From positions 1 through 64,000 of the forward strand of contig JAFGKU010000238.1 in assembly GCA_016928415.1 (NCBI GenBank): a stretch of DNA of 64,000 nucleotides, in the 5' to 3' direction. This DNA is from Spirochaetales bacterium (lineage in GTDB: Bacteria > Spirochaetota > Spirochaetia > SZUA-6 > JAFGRV01). Shown here one piece after another: positions 39,008-50,268 of this stretch. Below the pieces are notes generated by a model that worked only from the letters and a program-made list of their open reading frames with translations, did not search any database and was not told where the DNA came from. The number at the start of each line of letters is the position of its first letter. Position 1 is the stretch's first letter. Both the position numbers and the translations under genes were made by a program.

Positions 39008-39916
39008 TCAGTTCAGCCCTCTTTCTCTTTTCTTGGCCTTCTTGGATTCGTACATCCTGGCATCCGCGGTGGCAATCAAATCATGGATTGTCTGGTTTCC
39101 TTCGGAATCAAACTCGGCCAGGCCGTAACTGAAATCAATGGGGAGTTCCTGTATCGATGCCGTAAGCAGAACCTCCTTGATTCTCAACATCAATTTATCC
39201 GCTTCCGGTATCCTTGTATTGGCGATGTACAGCATGAACTCGTCGCCGCCCATCCTGAACACATAATCAGAACCACGGATCAGGCTATTCAATGAATTGA
39301 CGAAAATGGTTATGAAGCGGTCTCCTTCATCGTGACCGTAGGTGTCATTGACAAGCTTTAAATTATCCAAATCCATATAACATATGACAAAACTGGATTT
39401 TTCACGTCTGGCCAGCATTATCTGCCTTTCCATGACCTTATAGGCAAACCGCCTGTTGAATACCCCGGTCATTTCATCCGTGACGGACGCCTCCTCGAGT
39501 TTTTCCAGGGTCTTATTGAGTTTGATATGAACATTGATCCTGGCCAGTACAACTTTCTTGATAAACGGTTTAGTGATGTAATCGACGCCGCCCACGTCAA
39601 AGCCGCGGATTATGTTTTCGGGGTCCGATTTGGCCGTTAAAAATATGACAGGAATACGTTCCGTCTGGATATCCTCTTTCAATTTGAGGCAAACCTCGTA
39701 TCCGTCTATTTCCGGCATCATGATATCAAGGAGAATAAGATCAGGCTTTTTCTTCTTGACGTATTCAAGGGCTTGCACACCGTTCTGGGCAACGGCCACG
39801 CTGAATTCATTCTCCCTGAGCATGCTCCCCAAAAGTTGAAGGTTGTTGGGATTATCATCCACAATTAAAATCAATGACCTGTTAGCTTCTGACATCGGCT
39901 TTCTCCAGGAATTCAA
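39008..39916 (-). CDS. REC-GGDEF diguanylate cyclase
   Basis: ILIVDDNPNNLQLLGSML; DLILLDIMMPEIDG; RMGGDEFMLYI. Likely start is the Met at about 39895. Confidence 0.94.
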   Translation of the reverse strand: MNSWRKPMSEANRSLILIVDDNPNNLQLLGSMLRENEFSVAVAQNGVQALEYVKKKKPDLILLDIMMPEIDGYEVCLKLKEDIQTERIPVIFLTAKSDPENIIRGFDVGGVDYITKPFIKKVVLARINVHIKLNKTLEKLEEASVTDEMTGVFNRRFAYKVMERQIMLARREKSSFVICYMDLDNLKLVNDTYGHDEGDRFITIFVNSLNSLIRGSDYVFRMGGDEFMLYIANTRIPEADKLMLRIKEVLLTASIQELPIDFSYGLAEFDSEGNQTIHDLIATADARMYESKKAKKRERGLN

Positions 39917-42900
39917 TTATACGAGCCACAACTTCCGGAAAATCCTTGATTGCGGCATTCATACTTTTAATGTCGAAATTCTGTATGCACTCGAACAATT
40001 TATCCGCGTAGCTTTTAAGTTGTGCATTATTATACCCTTCAGAAAGGTCCCTAATCTGCCGGGCAAATTTATCAAGATCATCCATATCAAAGGCCCCGTT
40101 AAGGCTTTCCCAAAGGGGAATCATGTCCGCCTTGAGTTTTTTGACCAGGCCGGATGCGATTGACTTGTCAAGTCCGGACAATTTATCACCCCCGAAAGAG
40201 TTTTTCTCCCCTTCCTTTTCCGGTTCCCCCTTTGAATCCACCTTAAAGTCAAAATACCGGAATAGACCCCGGAAAAGCTTTTGCATATCAATCGGTTTGA
40301 TAAGATACCCGTCAAATCCCAGTTCACCTATCTGTAATTCATCCGCTTTTACCGATGCCGTCAAGGCAATTACAGGTATGGACCTGGTTTTTTTATCCGC
40401 TTTCAGCCGCCGCATCACCTCGTACCCATCCATCCCGGGCATGCGGATATCCAGAAAAATAATATCGGGTTTAAAGCCGGACACCAGATCCAATGCCTCG
40501 ATCCCGTTCTGGGCTTCGGCCACCTCGAGATTAGCATGGGTAAGCCAGACCGAGATCAGGGTCCTGTTATACTCTATATCATCCACAACAAGAACGCGGC
40601 CCTTTTCAAAGAAGATGTTCGCCGGATCAAAGGAATTATCGTTTACCTCACCGGAGATATCGAACGGGCAGACGTCCACTTCCTTCAGGAAAACCTTGAA
40701 CACCGTCTTTTTCCCGATTATGCTTTCAACATGAATACTCCCATTCATTATTTCTATCAATTGCTTGGTGATGGTCAGCCCGAGCCCCGTGCCGCCGTAT
40801 TTACGGGTGTTAAGGCTGTGCACCTGCTTGAAGGATTGAAAAATGATTTCCCGCTGGTCATCGGGAATACCAATACCAGTATCTTCTATTGAAAGAATCA
40901 TGTCTATCTTGCTTTCATTTTCCTTGAAAACCTTGTGAGCGGAAACCTTGACATAACCCGTCTCGGTGAATTTTATTCCGTTCCCGACAAGGTTAAGGAG
41001 AATCTGCCTGATCCTGATTTCATCAAGCATAAGGGTAGAAGGGAAGTCATCCTCTATGTCAATGATGAAGTCAAGGTTCTTTTCAATCAACTTGGTTTCG
41101 AAGATCTGCTTGATTTCCGTTATGATGTTGGCGATGCTTACCGGCTCGTAGTTGATATTCAGCTGCCCCGCCTCTATCTTGGACAGGTCGAGGATATCAT
41201 TTATCAGGGTCAACAGGCTTTTTCCTGCCGTTTGGATGGCTTTTAAGTAACTTTGCTGTTTTTTGTCCGGTATGATCGTGCTTAAAAGATCAGAAAAACC
41301 GAGGATGGCATTCATCGGCGTCCTTATTTCATGGCTGATATTGGCCAGGAAAACGGATTTTGCCTCATTGGCCATTTCCGCGTCCCGCTTGGCCTTGATC
41401 AGGTCCTCTTCAGCCCGTTTCCGGTCCGTTATGTCCTGGATTTGGAGAAGGTAACCGCTTGGCCTGGACTTATGCCGCAGCTTAAGCGGTGTAATGAGAA
41501 TATCAAGGTAAATTATGCCCCGCCTGGACAGGTTGAAAGAACCTTCCGCCTTCAGCTTGTCCAGGTCTATCGGAATCTCATGCCGCATGGTCAATGCCTC
41601 GGAGAAGGGATACACGTATCCTTCGTTCTTTTTAAGCTGTTCGAAGAAGTTGATATGGACGGGCTTCCCCACATCGTTCATGCCGATGATATTTAAAAAA
41701 CTCATGTTTGTATTAATCAGCCTGCCCCTTGAATCATAGAGCTGTATTCCTATGGGTGATTCCTCGTAGATATTCCTGAATTTCTCCTCACTGCGCCGCA
41801 GGGCCCTTTGTGCGGAAAGCATCCTGCTCTTTGTCGTGACTATTTTGGTCAGTTCCTGCATGAGGTTAATATCCTCCGGGAGCCATTCCTTTTCTTCCGT
41901 ACAGTCGAGCATGGCGAAAAAACCTGCGGGATTGCTCAGTTCCCCGCATACGACGAAAAGGGCGGAGCGAAAACCGGTTTTCATGATAAAAGGCAGAAGT
42001 TCCTTTTTAAGACCCTGTGGCATGTTCGACGGTGTCACGATCCGGTAAGTGTCGTTGAACAGATAACTGATAACCTTGAATGGAAAAGACTGGGACAGGA
42101 GTGAGCGTACATTCCTCTTGAACCATTCCAGTTCACAGACAACCTTTTCTTCCTTCTGGTTGACGGAAAAATAAACCGCCTTGTCTATATTAAAAAACGG
42201 CCCTATGGTGTTGAGCAGTTTCTGGATAAGCTCCCTTTCCTTGTATGAACTGGCCGCTATCTGCCAGATCTGGGCCCTTAATGTATCTATTTTGTTGTGC
42301 TGCAGAATATTGGCCAGAAAACGGACCCGGGTTTTAATGGCATCATCCGTTTCGCGCTTGGATTTTACCAGTTCCTCCTCGATGCGCCTGTGCTCCGAAA
42401 TATCAATGGCGCATACGAAGAGGGATAAATCACCCCTGTATTCAATACCCTGGAATACCGTATCCAGGGTTTTTTCGATCCTGTTCCTTGTAAAAATTTT
42501 CAGGATGTACCTGTTTTTTTTATACAGTGTCATCTTTTTAATTTCATCGGCAATCAGGTCCTTGTATTCTATATGGAGCATATCCACAAAATTTCCGGAT
42601 AACAGGTCTTCGATTGGATGGCCGAGAATTTTCTCGGAAGAGGGATTGGCGTAAATGCATTTACCGCCTTTGAGGATGAGAACGGCATACGGGCTTAACT
42701 CGACCATCTTTTTAAACATCTTTTCCTGCCCGGATTCATAAATACCGTTTAACACCTTGACAAAATCATCCGTAAAGAGACGGTCATATTCGAAAAACTC
42801 GTTCGCACCGGCTTTTTTAGCCTCTGCGGCGATGGTTCCTGCTTTCGATTCGGCTACATATATTATCCTGGCAGTCAACTTTCCCGGCTCGAGGCGGTTT

Positions 42901-43097
42901 AAAATTTCCATCCCCTTTCCATTCTGCACGTTCTGGCTTAAGAGTATTACTTCAACCTGTTCCCTGGAAAGTAAATCCAATGCCTTTTCCATTGAGTCGG
43001 CATAGGCAAACCAGATTTCGCCTTTCATGTTGTTGTGTAAAAATTCCTTGAGCGCTTCCGCCTTTTCAGGGCTGCCGTCTATACACAATAACCGCAT
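39882..43097 (-). CDS. Hybrid sensor histidine kinase (REC-PAS-GAF-like-PAS-HisKA-HATPase-REC-Hpt-like)
   Basis: FLANISHEIRTPMNAILGFSDLL; ILLNLVGNGIKFTETGYV; DTGIGIPDDQREIIFQSFKQ; second REC VLVVDDIEYNRTLISVWL; C-terminal helical region. Confidence 0.93.
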   Translation of the reverse strand: MRLLCIDGSPEKAEALKEFLHNNMKGEIWFAYADSMEKALDLLSREQVEVILLSQNVQNGKGMEILNRLEPGKLTARIIYVAESKAGTIAAEAKKAGANEFFEYDRLFTDDFVKVLNGIYESGQEKMFKKMVELSPYAVLILKGGKCIYANPSSEKILGHPIEDLLSGNFVDMLHIEYKDLIADEIKKMTLYKKNRYILKIFTRNRIEKTLDTVFQGIEYRGDLSLFVCAIDISEHRRIEEELVKSKRETDDAIKTRVRFLANILQHNKIDTLRAQIWQIAASSYKERELIQKLLNTIGPFFNIDKAVYFSVNQKEEKVVCELEWFKRNVRSLLSQSFPFKVISYLFNDTYRIVTPSNMPQGLKKELLPFIMKTGFRSALFVVCGELSNPAGFFAMLDCTEEKEWLPEDINLMQELTKIVTTKSRMLSAQRALRRSEEKFRNIYEESPIGIQLYDSRGRLINTNMSFLNIIGMNDVGKPVHINFFEQLKKNEGYVYPFSEALTMRHEIPIDLDKLKAEGSFNLSRRGIIYLDILITPLKLRHKSRPSGYLLQIQDITDRKRAEEDLIKAKRDAEMANEAKSVFLANISHEIRTPMNAILGFSDLLSTIIPDKKQQSYLKAIQTAGKSLLTLINDILDLSKIEAGQLNINYEPVSIANIITEIKQIFETKLIEKNLDFIIDIEDDFPSTLMLDEIRIRQILLNLVGNGIKFTETGYVKVSAHKVFKENESKIDMILSIEDTGIGIPDDQREIIFQSFKQVHSLNTRKYGGTGLGLTITKQLIEIMNGSIHVESIIGKKTVFKVFLKEVDVCPFDISGEVNDNSFDPANIFFEKGRVLVVDDIEYNRTLISVWLTHANLEVAEAQNGIEALDLVSGFKPDIIFLDIRMPGMDGYEVMRRLKADKKTRSIPVIALTASVKADELQIGELGFDGYLIKPIDMQKLFRGLFRYFDFKVDSKGEPEKEGEKNSFGGDKLSGLDKSIASGLVKKLKADMIPLWESLNGAFDMDDLDKFARQIRDLSEGYNNAQLKSYADKLFECIQNFDIKSMNAAIKDFPEVVARIIEFLEKADVRS

Positions 43098-43268
43098 TTA
43101 ACTCCCCTGTTTTAGGATAACCACCCGTAAATAATAAAGTACCTGTGTTAAAGGTTCCCTGTTATAATTTTAAGCAGAATAGCTTCGAAATTCAAGTCAA
43201 TCACCGCCGGTAAAAGCATAAACGGAATATTATTCCATAGCGCACTTAAATTATGTAAAATCAGGTGA

Positions 43269-44360
43269 TTATCCGGATTTACCGTACTTGAAATATGTGG
43301 CGCACGTGCCTTCAGCACTTACCATGCAGGCGCCTACCGGATTCTCCGGAGTACAGGCTGAACCGAACAGCCGGCAGGATTCAGGAGTTTTTATGCCCCG
43401 CATGATATCACCGCAAATACAGCCACGGGGTTCCTGTGTTTCGGGCACAGCCACGGGGAAACGTTTTTCGACGTCAAAACGTGAATAGGCCTCTTTAATT
43501 CCAAGCCCGCTGCCCGGGATTATCCCCAGGCCCCTCCATTCTGCGTCAACAGGCTCGAAAACTTTATTCATCAACTTCTGAGCCGTTACGTTTCCTTCAG
43601 GTTTTACCGCCCGGGTGTATTCATTCTCGACATCGGAGGTTCCGGAAACTATCCGCCGCGCAAGCATCTCTATGGAAAGAAGCATGTCAAGCGGTTCGAA
43701 TCCCGTTACCACGCAGGGTATATTGAATTCTTCAGGCAAAAAGCGGTAAATTCCCAAACCGGTAATGGCGGATACGTGACCGGGGCACACCAGGCCCTGA
43801 ATATTAACCAGGGGCGAGGAAGCCAGGGCCCGTAAAGCGGCCGGCATTGTTTTTACCGCGCAGAGAATGCTGAAATTCTCTATACCGCGGCTTTCCGCCT
43901 GCACTATCACCGAAGCGATGGTAGGTGCCGTGGTTTCAAACCCGATCCCCAGAAATACGAACTGTTTGCCCGGATTCGAATCCGCCAGGCTCAACGCGTC
44001 GTCCGTGGAAAGACAAATACGGATATCTCTTCCCAGGGCACGCTCCTTCAGGAGGCTGGAACGGGACCCGGGAACGCGAATCATATCGCCGAACGTCGTA
44101 ATAACGAAGCCGTCTTTCTTTGCCAGCTCGATGGCAATATCTATATAGGAGCTGGAGGTGACACATACCGGGCAGCCGGGTCCGCTCACCATATTAACCG
44201 TATCCGGTAAAAGATCCTTCAGCCCGAACTTGAGAAAGGTAATGGTATGCCCGCCGCACACCTCCATGATGTTTATACTGTTTTTCAGACCGAGGGAACG
44301 GATCCGGCCGGCAATGATTCCCGCCTTTGCCTCATCCCGGAATTCATCCACATATTCCAT
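43269..44360 (-). CDS. hypD: Hydrogenase maturation factor HypD
   Basis: NIMEVCGGHTITFLKFGLKDLLP, SGPGCPVCVTS, GFEPLDMLLSI, C-terminal Fe-S cysteines. Confidence 0.96.
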   Translation of the reverse strand: MEYVDEFRDEAKAGIIAGRIRSLGLKNSINIMEVCGGHTITFLKFGLKDLLPDTVNMVSGPGCPVCVTSSSYIDIAIELAKKDGFVITTFGDMIRVPGSRSSLLKERALGRDIRICLSTDDALSLADSNPGKQFVFLGIGFETTAPTIASVIVQAESRGIENFSILCAVKTMPAALRALASSPLVNIQGLVCPGHVSAITGLGIYRFLPEEFNIPCVVTGFEPLDMLLSIEMLARRIVSGTSDVENEYTRAVKPEGNVTAQKLMNKVFEPVDAEWRGLGIIPGSGLGIKEAYSRFDVEKRFPVAVPETQEPRGCICGDIMRGIKTPESCRLFGSACTPENPVGACMVSAEGTCATYFKYGKSG

Positions 44361-44363
44361 GCC

Positions 44364-44591
44364 TTACCCCTGCCCTTCCTTCTCGAACATTTCGTTGAAC
44401 AGCTCCAGGGTTTTTGAGGCTTCTTCGGGGTCGATCCTTTCGATGACGAAACCGGCATGCACAAGCACAAAATCACCCGGCTCTGCATCGGGGAAAAGGG
44501 TGAAATTGACATCATAGGTAACGGTACCCGAACCGACTTTCCCCGTGTTGCCCGTTTTCTCAATCACCTTCATGGGTATGGCAAGACACAT
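44364..44591 (-). CDS. hypC: Hydrogenase maturation chaperone HypC
   Basis: MCLAIPMKVIE N-terminus; GDFVLVHAGFVIERID. Confidence 0.96.
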   Translation of the reverse strand: MCLAIPMKVIEKTGNTGKVGSGTVTYDVNFTLFPDAEPGDFVLVHAGFVIERIDPEEASKTLELFNEMFEKEGQG

Positions 44592-44594
44592 AAC

Positions 44595-46916
44595 TTACTC
44601 CTTGGCAATTCTGTCCGCGATCACGGCCTGTCCCAATGAAATACCCCCGTCATTGCAGGGTACCCGGCTTTGGGAAAACGGGGACAAACCTTGTTCACGC
44701 AGCTTATTGAAAAGTCCTTCAAGAAGCACTTTATTCATGAAGCATCCCCCGGAAAGCAAAACCGTTTTAATGCCGGATTCCACCGAAAGATCTCTGCAGG
44801 CCTTTGAAAGAATATGGACAAGACCGGAATGGAATTTGGCAGCCATTACGTCTTTACCCGTTTTGAGGGAAACATCATGAACAAGTTCTTCGATAACTCT
44901 CTTGAACACAATATACCTGTTATCGCCTGAAATTTCAATAGAAAAGGGATACGACTCCCGGCATCCTGCGGCACAGGCCTGCTCCAGTTCGATGGCCGGC
45001 TGCCCGTCATAATTCGCTTCATGCCGGATCCCGGTTAAGGCGGCAACTCCGTCAAAAAGCCGGCCGCAGCTCGTGGTAAGAAGGGATTCCTTGCTGTCCT
45101 TGATCTGGTAAAGCGCCAGGGCAATCTCATCCCTGCTTAATCCACCGGGGAACAGGTCCCAATGCTTTTCCCAATCATCGCCGAACACGGAATAGAGGTA
45201 GGATAACGCCATTCTCCAGTTTTTTTTAATGGCTATATCACCGCCTGGAAGCGGAACGGGAGACAAGGCAATCTTTCTCTTGAATGAACGCGCATCGGCA
45301 ATCATGATTTCTCCGCCCCAGATGGTTCCGTCCGGGCCGTAACCCGTACCGTCCATGGCAACGCCGATAACCCTGTCTTCCCACAGGCCGTTTTCCGCCA
45401 TACAACTCACGATATGCGCATGGTGGTGCTGGCAGGGAATGGTCTGCAGGCCTTCCAGCTCCGGGAAATCACTCCCCGGGTTAAGAATAAACCGGGTTGA
45501 CTGGTAATCCGGGTGAAGATCATGGGCCAGTAACGCCGGCCTGACCCCGAATCCATGCATGAGATGACGGATGCTTTCCCTGAATGCCGTGATGGCGCCG
45601 TAGTCGTCGAGGTCCCCGATGTGATGCGAAAGGATGAAGGCATCTCCCTTTGCCAGGCAAACCGTGTTTTTCATGTGCCCGCCCGCAGCCAGGATATCTT
45701 TTTTCACTTTTTGCCCTCCGTATATGATGCGGGGCACAATGCCACGGGACCTTCGCAGAACATATTCCCTGTCATTAAAAGTCCTGAGCACCGAATCGTC
45801 ACAACGGATGAGGATATCCCTGTCGTGAAAAACGAAGCCGTCCACCATGCCGCCGAGCCGGGACAATGCGTCCTCGTTCCTGTAGGCGATTGGTTCGTCG
45901 CTCATGTTTCCACTCGTCATAACCAGCGGGAAATCTATATGTTCGAAAATCAGATAATGAAGCGGCGTGTACGGGAACATCAGGCCGACTAAGGATGTGC
46001 GCGGTGCAACCGATGGTGCAAGCGGGCAGCTCTCCGCCTTGTCGCACAGCAGAATAGGACGGTCCGTTTTCAAAAGCCTTTCAACATCCCGGGTAGTAAG
46101 CCGGGCTATGCCGCCGGCCATGAGCGGGTCGGCAACCATGACGGCGAACGGTTTATCCTCCCTCTCCTTCCGTGAACGCAATGAGGCGACTGCCTTTTCA
46201 TCAAGCGCGTTGCAGGCAAGATGGAAGCCGCCCAGGCCCTTGATTGCGAGTATCCGGCCCCCGCGCAGCATTTTTGCAATCCATGCAATCAATTCCCTGT
46301 TGCTTTCCGCGTCCTTGCCAGTCTTTATCCTTTTACCGGACGGGTCGGACAGCCAGAGCTGCGGACCGCAGTCATGACAGGCCACCGGCTGGGCATGAAA
46401 CCGCCGGTTGGCCGGGTCGTTGTACTCACTTCCGCAGGATTCGCAGAGGGGAAATCCCGACATGGACGTATTACGGCGGTCATAAGGAACATCCCGGATT
46501 ATCGTATAACGGGGACCGCAGTTGGTGCAGTTGATAAACGGATAGTAGTACCGCCTGTCGGCCGGGTTGAGCAATTCGGCGAGGCAGTCGTCACAGACGG
46601 TCAGGTCCGCTGCTATGGGCAAAAAACGGTCCCGGTTTAAAATACTTGGCTGTATTTCAAACGTCTTGTATTCAAAGGGAGGAGTAAACGGCTGCATATC
46701 AAAGGAAGAAATTTCCGCCCGGGGAGGAGGCGAGGAACGGATTTTATCTATAAACGATTCAAGCTGTTCATCACTCCCGCAGGCCAGAATTTCCACACCG
46801 CCCGAATGATTAAACACATATCCCGTTATACCCAGGGAAACTGCCAGGTTATAGACAAAGGGCCTGAAACCGACACCCTGTACGATACCCATAATTTCGA
46901 TTTTAAACGTTTTCAT
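44595..46916 (-). CDS. hypF: Carbamoyltransferase HypF
   Basis: Acylphosphatase-like GIVQGVGFRPFVYNLA; zinc-finger-like CDDCLAEL...CTNCGPRYTII; YrdC-like segment; Kae1-like HHHAHIVSCMAENGL. Confidence 0.96.
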   Translation of the reverse strand: MKTFKIEIMGIVQGVGFRPFVYNLAVSLGITGYVFNHSGGVEILACGSDEQLESFIDKIRSSPPPRAEISSFDMQPFTPPFEYKTFEIQPSILNRDRFLPIAADLTVCDDCLAELLNPADRRYYYPFINCTNCGPRYTIIRDVPYDRRNTSMSGFPLCESCGSEYNDPANRRFHAQPVACHDCGPQLWLSDPSGKRIKTGKDAESNRELIAWIAKMLRGGRILAIKGLGGFHLACNALDEKAVASLRSRKEREDKPFAVMVADPLMAGGIARLTTRDVERLLKTDRPILLCDKAESCPLAPSVAPRTSLVGLMFPYTPLHYLIFEHIDFPLVMTSGNMSDEPIAYRNEDALSRLGGMVDGFVFHDRDILIRCDDSVLRTFNDREYVLRRSRGIVPRIIYGGQKVKKDILAAGGHMKNTVCLAKGDAFILSHHIGDLDDYGAITAFRESIRHLMHGFGVRPALLAHDLHPDYQSTRFILNPGSDFPELEGLQTIPCQHHHAHIVSCMAENGLWEDRVIGVAMDGTGYGPDGTIWGGEIMIADARSFKRKIALSPVPLPGGDIAIKKNWRMALSYLYSVFGDDWEKHWDLFPGGLSRDEIALALYQIKDSKESLLTTSCGRLFDGVAALTGIRHEANYDGQPAIELEQACAAGCRESYPFSIEISGDNRYIVFKRVIEELVHDVSLKTGKDVMAAKFHSGLVHILSKACRDLSVESGIKTVLLSGGCFMNKVLLEGLFNKLREQGLSPFSQSRVPCNDGGISLGQAVIADRIAKE

Positions 46917-46941
46917 CCATTCACCGTCCGGGATTTAAGGC

Positions 46942-48300
46942 TTAATTTTTAAGACTGGAAAGGGGAGCCGGGATCCTGCCGCCCCTTAAGATGAAATCAC
47001 GGCTAGAGAAAGGATTCACACGCATGACAACGGCACTGCCCAAAAGACCGCCGAACTCTATCCTGTCACCGACATTTTTCCCCGGCACGGGTATAATCCG
47101 TACGGCAGTCGTTTTATTATTCACGACGCCGATGGCCGCTTCATCCGCGATAATAGCGGCAATGGTTTCCGCACTCGTATTTCCCGGCACGGCTACCATG
47201 TCCAGCCCCACCGAACAAACCGCGGTCATGGCTTCCAGCTTATCGATGCCTAATGCCCCCTTTTCCACCGCGTCGATCATACCCTCGTCTTCGCTGACCG
47301 GGATGAAGGCGCCGCTTAATCCGCCTACATGCGAGGAAGCCATGACGCCTCCCTTTTTCACCGCATCGTTAAGCAGGGCCAGGGCAGCCGTTGAACCGTG
47401 CGTACCGCAGCTTTCCAGGCCCATCTCTTCCAGTATCCTCGCCACGCTGTCGCCTATTTCCGGCGTCGGGGCAAGGGACAGGTCGACTATTCCCGAGGAC
47501 ACGCCCAGCCTTTGAGCCGCCTCGGCCGCGACAAGCTGACCAACCCGGGTAATCTTGAAAGCAATCCGCTTAATCGTTTCCGCGACGGTGCCGAAATCCG
47601 CTCCCCTCACCTTTTCCAGGGCCGCCTTTACCGTCCCGGGGCCGCTCACCCCGACATTGATCACGCACTCGGATTCGCCTATGCCGTGAAAGGCGCCTGC
47701 CATGAACGGGTTGTCCTCCGGTGCATTGGCAAACACGACCAGCTTGGCGCAGCCTATGCCGTACCGCGATGACGTCCTTTTTGCCGTTTCCACGATGACA
47801 TGCCCCATCTCCCTGACAGCATCCATATTGATGCCCGCCTTTGTCGTGGCCACATTCACGGAGGAACAGACCAATTCCGTCTCACTTAGAGCGGACGGGA
47901 TGGACTGGATCAACCTGGCATCGCCTTTTGTAAATCCCTTATGGATAAGGGCGGAAAAGCCCCCTATAAAATTGACGCCCGTTTCACGGGCCGCCTTTTC
48001 CAGCGCCAGGGCAAAGCAGAGATAATCCTCCGTTTTACTCGCCTCTGCTATAACGGAAACGGGCGTTACGGCTATTCTCTTGTTTACAATGGGCACACCG
48101 TATTCGGAGGCAATCGCCCGGCCCGTCTTTACCAAGTCTCTGGCGCAGGAGGTGATTTTATCGTAAATTTTACGGCAGGCTTTCCCTGGGTCCGGGTCAG
48201 CGCACTCACGCAATGAGATACCCATCGTGATGGTCCGGATATCCAGCTTCTGGTCCTGGAGCATCCGTATGGTTTCCCAGACTTCGTTCTTGTTAATCAT
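46942..48300 (-). CDS. PFL-like family protein, DUF711/UPF0210
   Basis: [48 protein letters not shown]. Confidence 0.85.
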   Translation of the reverse strand: MINKNEVWETIRMLQDQKLDIRTITMGISLRECADPDPGKACRKIYDKITSCARDLVKTGRAIASEYGVPIVNKRIAVTPVSVIAEASKTEDYLCFALALEKAARETGVNFIGGFSALIHKGFTKGDARLIQSIPSALSETELVCSSVNVATTKAGINMDAVREMGHVIVETAKRTSSRYGIGCAKLVVFANAPEDNPFMAGAFHGIGESECVINVGVSGPGTVKAALEKVRGADFGTVAETIKRIAFKITRVGQLVAAEAAQRLGVSSGIVDLSLAPTPEIGDSVARILEEMGLESCGTHGSTAALALLNDAVKKGGVMASSHVGGLSGAFIPVSEDEGMIDAVEKGALGIDKLEAMTAVCSVGLDMVAVPGNTSAETIAAIIADEAAIGVVNNKTTAVRIIPVPGKNVGDRIEFGGLLGSAVVMRVNPFSSRDFILRGGRIPAPLSSLKN

Positions 48301-48626
48301 AACGCATCAATTCTATGCATGGCCTTGAAGACCTGTTCGAGCTGCAGGGTAATGGACAACCCAAGTGATTCTCCCGATGCAACCAGTTTTTCCCGCAGTT
48401 CATCCGTGTCCATTTTTGAACCGGCCAAATCCACGATCATCATCATCGTGAAGTATTCCTGCAGAATGGTTTGACTGATATCCAGGATATTGACATTCGA
48501 TTCGGCTAAAAACGCACTGATACCGGCTATGATGCCGACACGGTCCCTGCCTACCACCGTTATTATGGCTCTTCTTGCAGGGCTTTCTTCAGCACCTTCT
48601 TTTTTAGGCCGTTCCGCGGCACTCAT
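48297..48626 (-). CDS. ACT domain protein (UPF0237-like)
   Basis: [35 protein letters not shown]; 4-nt overlap with the DUF711 gene. Confidence 0.9.
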   Translation of the reverse strand: MSAAERPKKEGAEESPARRAIITVVGRDRVGIIAGISAFLAESNVNILDISQTILQEYFTMMMIVDLAGSKMDTDELREKLVASGESLGLSITLQLEQVFKAMHRIDAL

Positions 48627-48725
48627 TTTCTGCTCCTTTATATAGTATGGAAATTCAGCTTACTACAGGCGCAAGGTAACAGTCAACGGCCGGTACCAAA
48701 GCGGAGATTATTAACTGAGGATATT

Positions 48726-50018
48726 TTACATTTCGGTCATGTGCTTCATAAGGCCGCGGAGCTTTTGTAAACCGGACATGGCATGGGGTTCGTCGGGATA
48801 CTGCCTTAACACCTTGTTGTACAACTGGTCGGACTGCTCCAGTTCACCGGAAAGCCTGTATTCATCGGCCAGCCTGTTCAGCATATCCTTCAGCAGTTCC
48901 GGGTCAATCTCGTTCAAGGTCCGCTCAATACGGACTTTTTCCTCTTCAAATGATAACTCGGAATACGTCATGATCCTGAGTTCGTTCAATTTCCTTTCAA
49001 GCGCTTTCCGCCTGTCGTTATCCTTGCTGTGCATCCGGAACAATGCAATGTACTTCCCGATGAGGGCGTATTTATCTTCCGGATTATTCTGCAGTATGTG
49101 TTCGTAACAGGCCAATGCGTTTTCCCAATTGCCTTCCCGCCTGTACAGGTCACCGACGCGGTTCAGGATATACGTGTTTTCCGGTTCAATTTCCAGGAAC
49201 TTGATCCAGGTTTCGATTGCCTGCCAGCTCCACTCCTTGCCCCGGTAGGCATCCGCCAGTCCGCGGAGGGCAAAAGTATTGGCCGGGTCAAGGTACAGGG
49301 CGCGCTGGTAATACTCAACCGCCTTGTTCCACCTCTGTTTTTTCCTGTAAACATCACCGATGCTCGTAATGATGTACACGTTGTCCGGGGAAGAATCGAG
49401 CGCTTTTTTCCATATTTCCAATGCCTTGTCCAGGTCTGAATAAGCGCTGTAACAGTCACCCAGACCGCGCAGGGTATACGGGTTCCTGTCATCCACTTCC
49501 AGGGCGCGTTTATAATAATCGATGGCCTTGAACCAGTTTTCCTTGTACCTGTACTGGTCGGCAATCTTGTTCAATACATAGACATTCTTGGGGTCGGAAA
49601 CAAGCACCTTGTCCCAAAAATCAACAGCCTTTTCCGAATCATTCAATCCATGGTAGGCATCGCCCAGTCCATCGAGGGCAAAATGGTCATTCGCATCGAA
49701 TTCAAGGGCTTTTTCATAATACTTTTTGGCTTCCGTATAATCTTTCAGCTTGATATAGCTTTTACCAATTCTTTTGATTGAAAACGAGTCCTCAGGTTCG
49801 AAGTCCAATACCTTTTTATATAAATTGACAGCCTGGCTGAACCTTCCCGAATGGATATAATTTTCAGCAAGGGAACGCATCACTTGTGTGTTTTCAGGAT
49901 ATTGCTTGAGCGCTTCTTCCAATATCACCGCGGCCTTGCCTTTTTCGCCCCGCTTGTAATGCTCATCGGCCGCGCTTATTATTTCCTCAACGCTCTTTGA
50001 TTCTTTTATAACGTCCAT
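48726..50018 (-). CDS. Tetratricopeptide repeat protein
   Basis: Multiple 34-residue-type TPR motifs (KAIDYYKRALEVDDRNPYTLRGLGDCY). Confidence 0.92.
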   Translation of the reverse strand: MDVIKESKSVEEIISAADEHYKRGEKGKAAVILEEALKQYPENTQVMRSLAENYIHSGRFSQAVNLYKKVLDFEPEDSFSIKRIGKSYIKLKDYTEAKKYYEKALEFDANDHFALDGLGDAYHGLNDSEKAVDFWDKVLVSDPKNVYVLNKIADQYRYKENWFKAIDYYKRALEVDDRNPYTLRGLGDCYSAYSDLDKALEIWKKALDSSPDNVYIITSIGDVYRKKQRWNKAVEYYQRALYLDPANTFALRGLADAYRGKEWSWQAIETWIKFLEIEPENTYILNRVGDLYRREGNWENALACYEHILQNNPEDKYALIGKYIALFRMHSKDNDRRKALERKLNELRIMTYSELSFEEEKVRIERTLNEIDPELLKDMLNRLADEYRLSGELEQSDQLYNKVLRQYPDEPHAMSGLQKLRGLMKHMTEM

Positions 50019-50268
50019 TGTGCTTTTTCATCTCCATTCTAAACTAATCAAAAAATTTATTCTTTTTTATGATACCCTAAAAAAAGGGATATCCACCTAT
50101 TAATTTTAACATATTGGTATCAAAAAATCACGTTAATTTTTGATTTTTTAGATAAAATTAAGAGATTGCAACCATACAAGCGCTGTTTTGCAGGCAGGAT
50201 TACTGGATAAAGCACCTCAACTATGGTATGGTGAATAAAAAAAACAGACAATAACCAGGCGGGGGAAT

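Noticed and set aside
43680-43715. tRNA T-loop-like string GGTTCGAATCCCG
   Set aside because: Lies inside hypD coding sequence (GFEPLD region) with no cloverleaf partner sequences recognised
50019-50268. Possible glmS ribozyme upstream of glmS
   Set aside because: The 250-nt leader is AT-rich and I could not find the conserved core; an Infernal search with the glmS model would settle it
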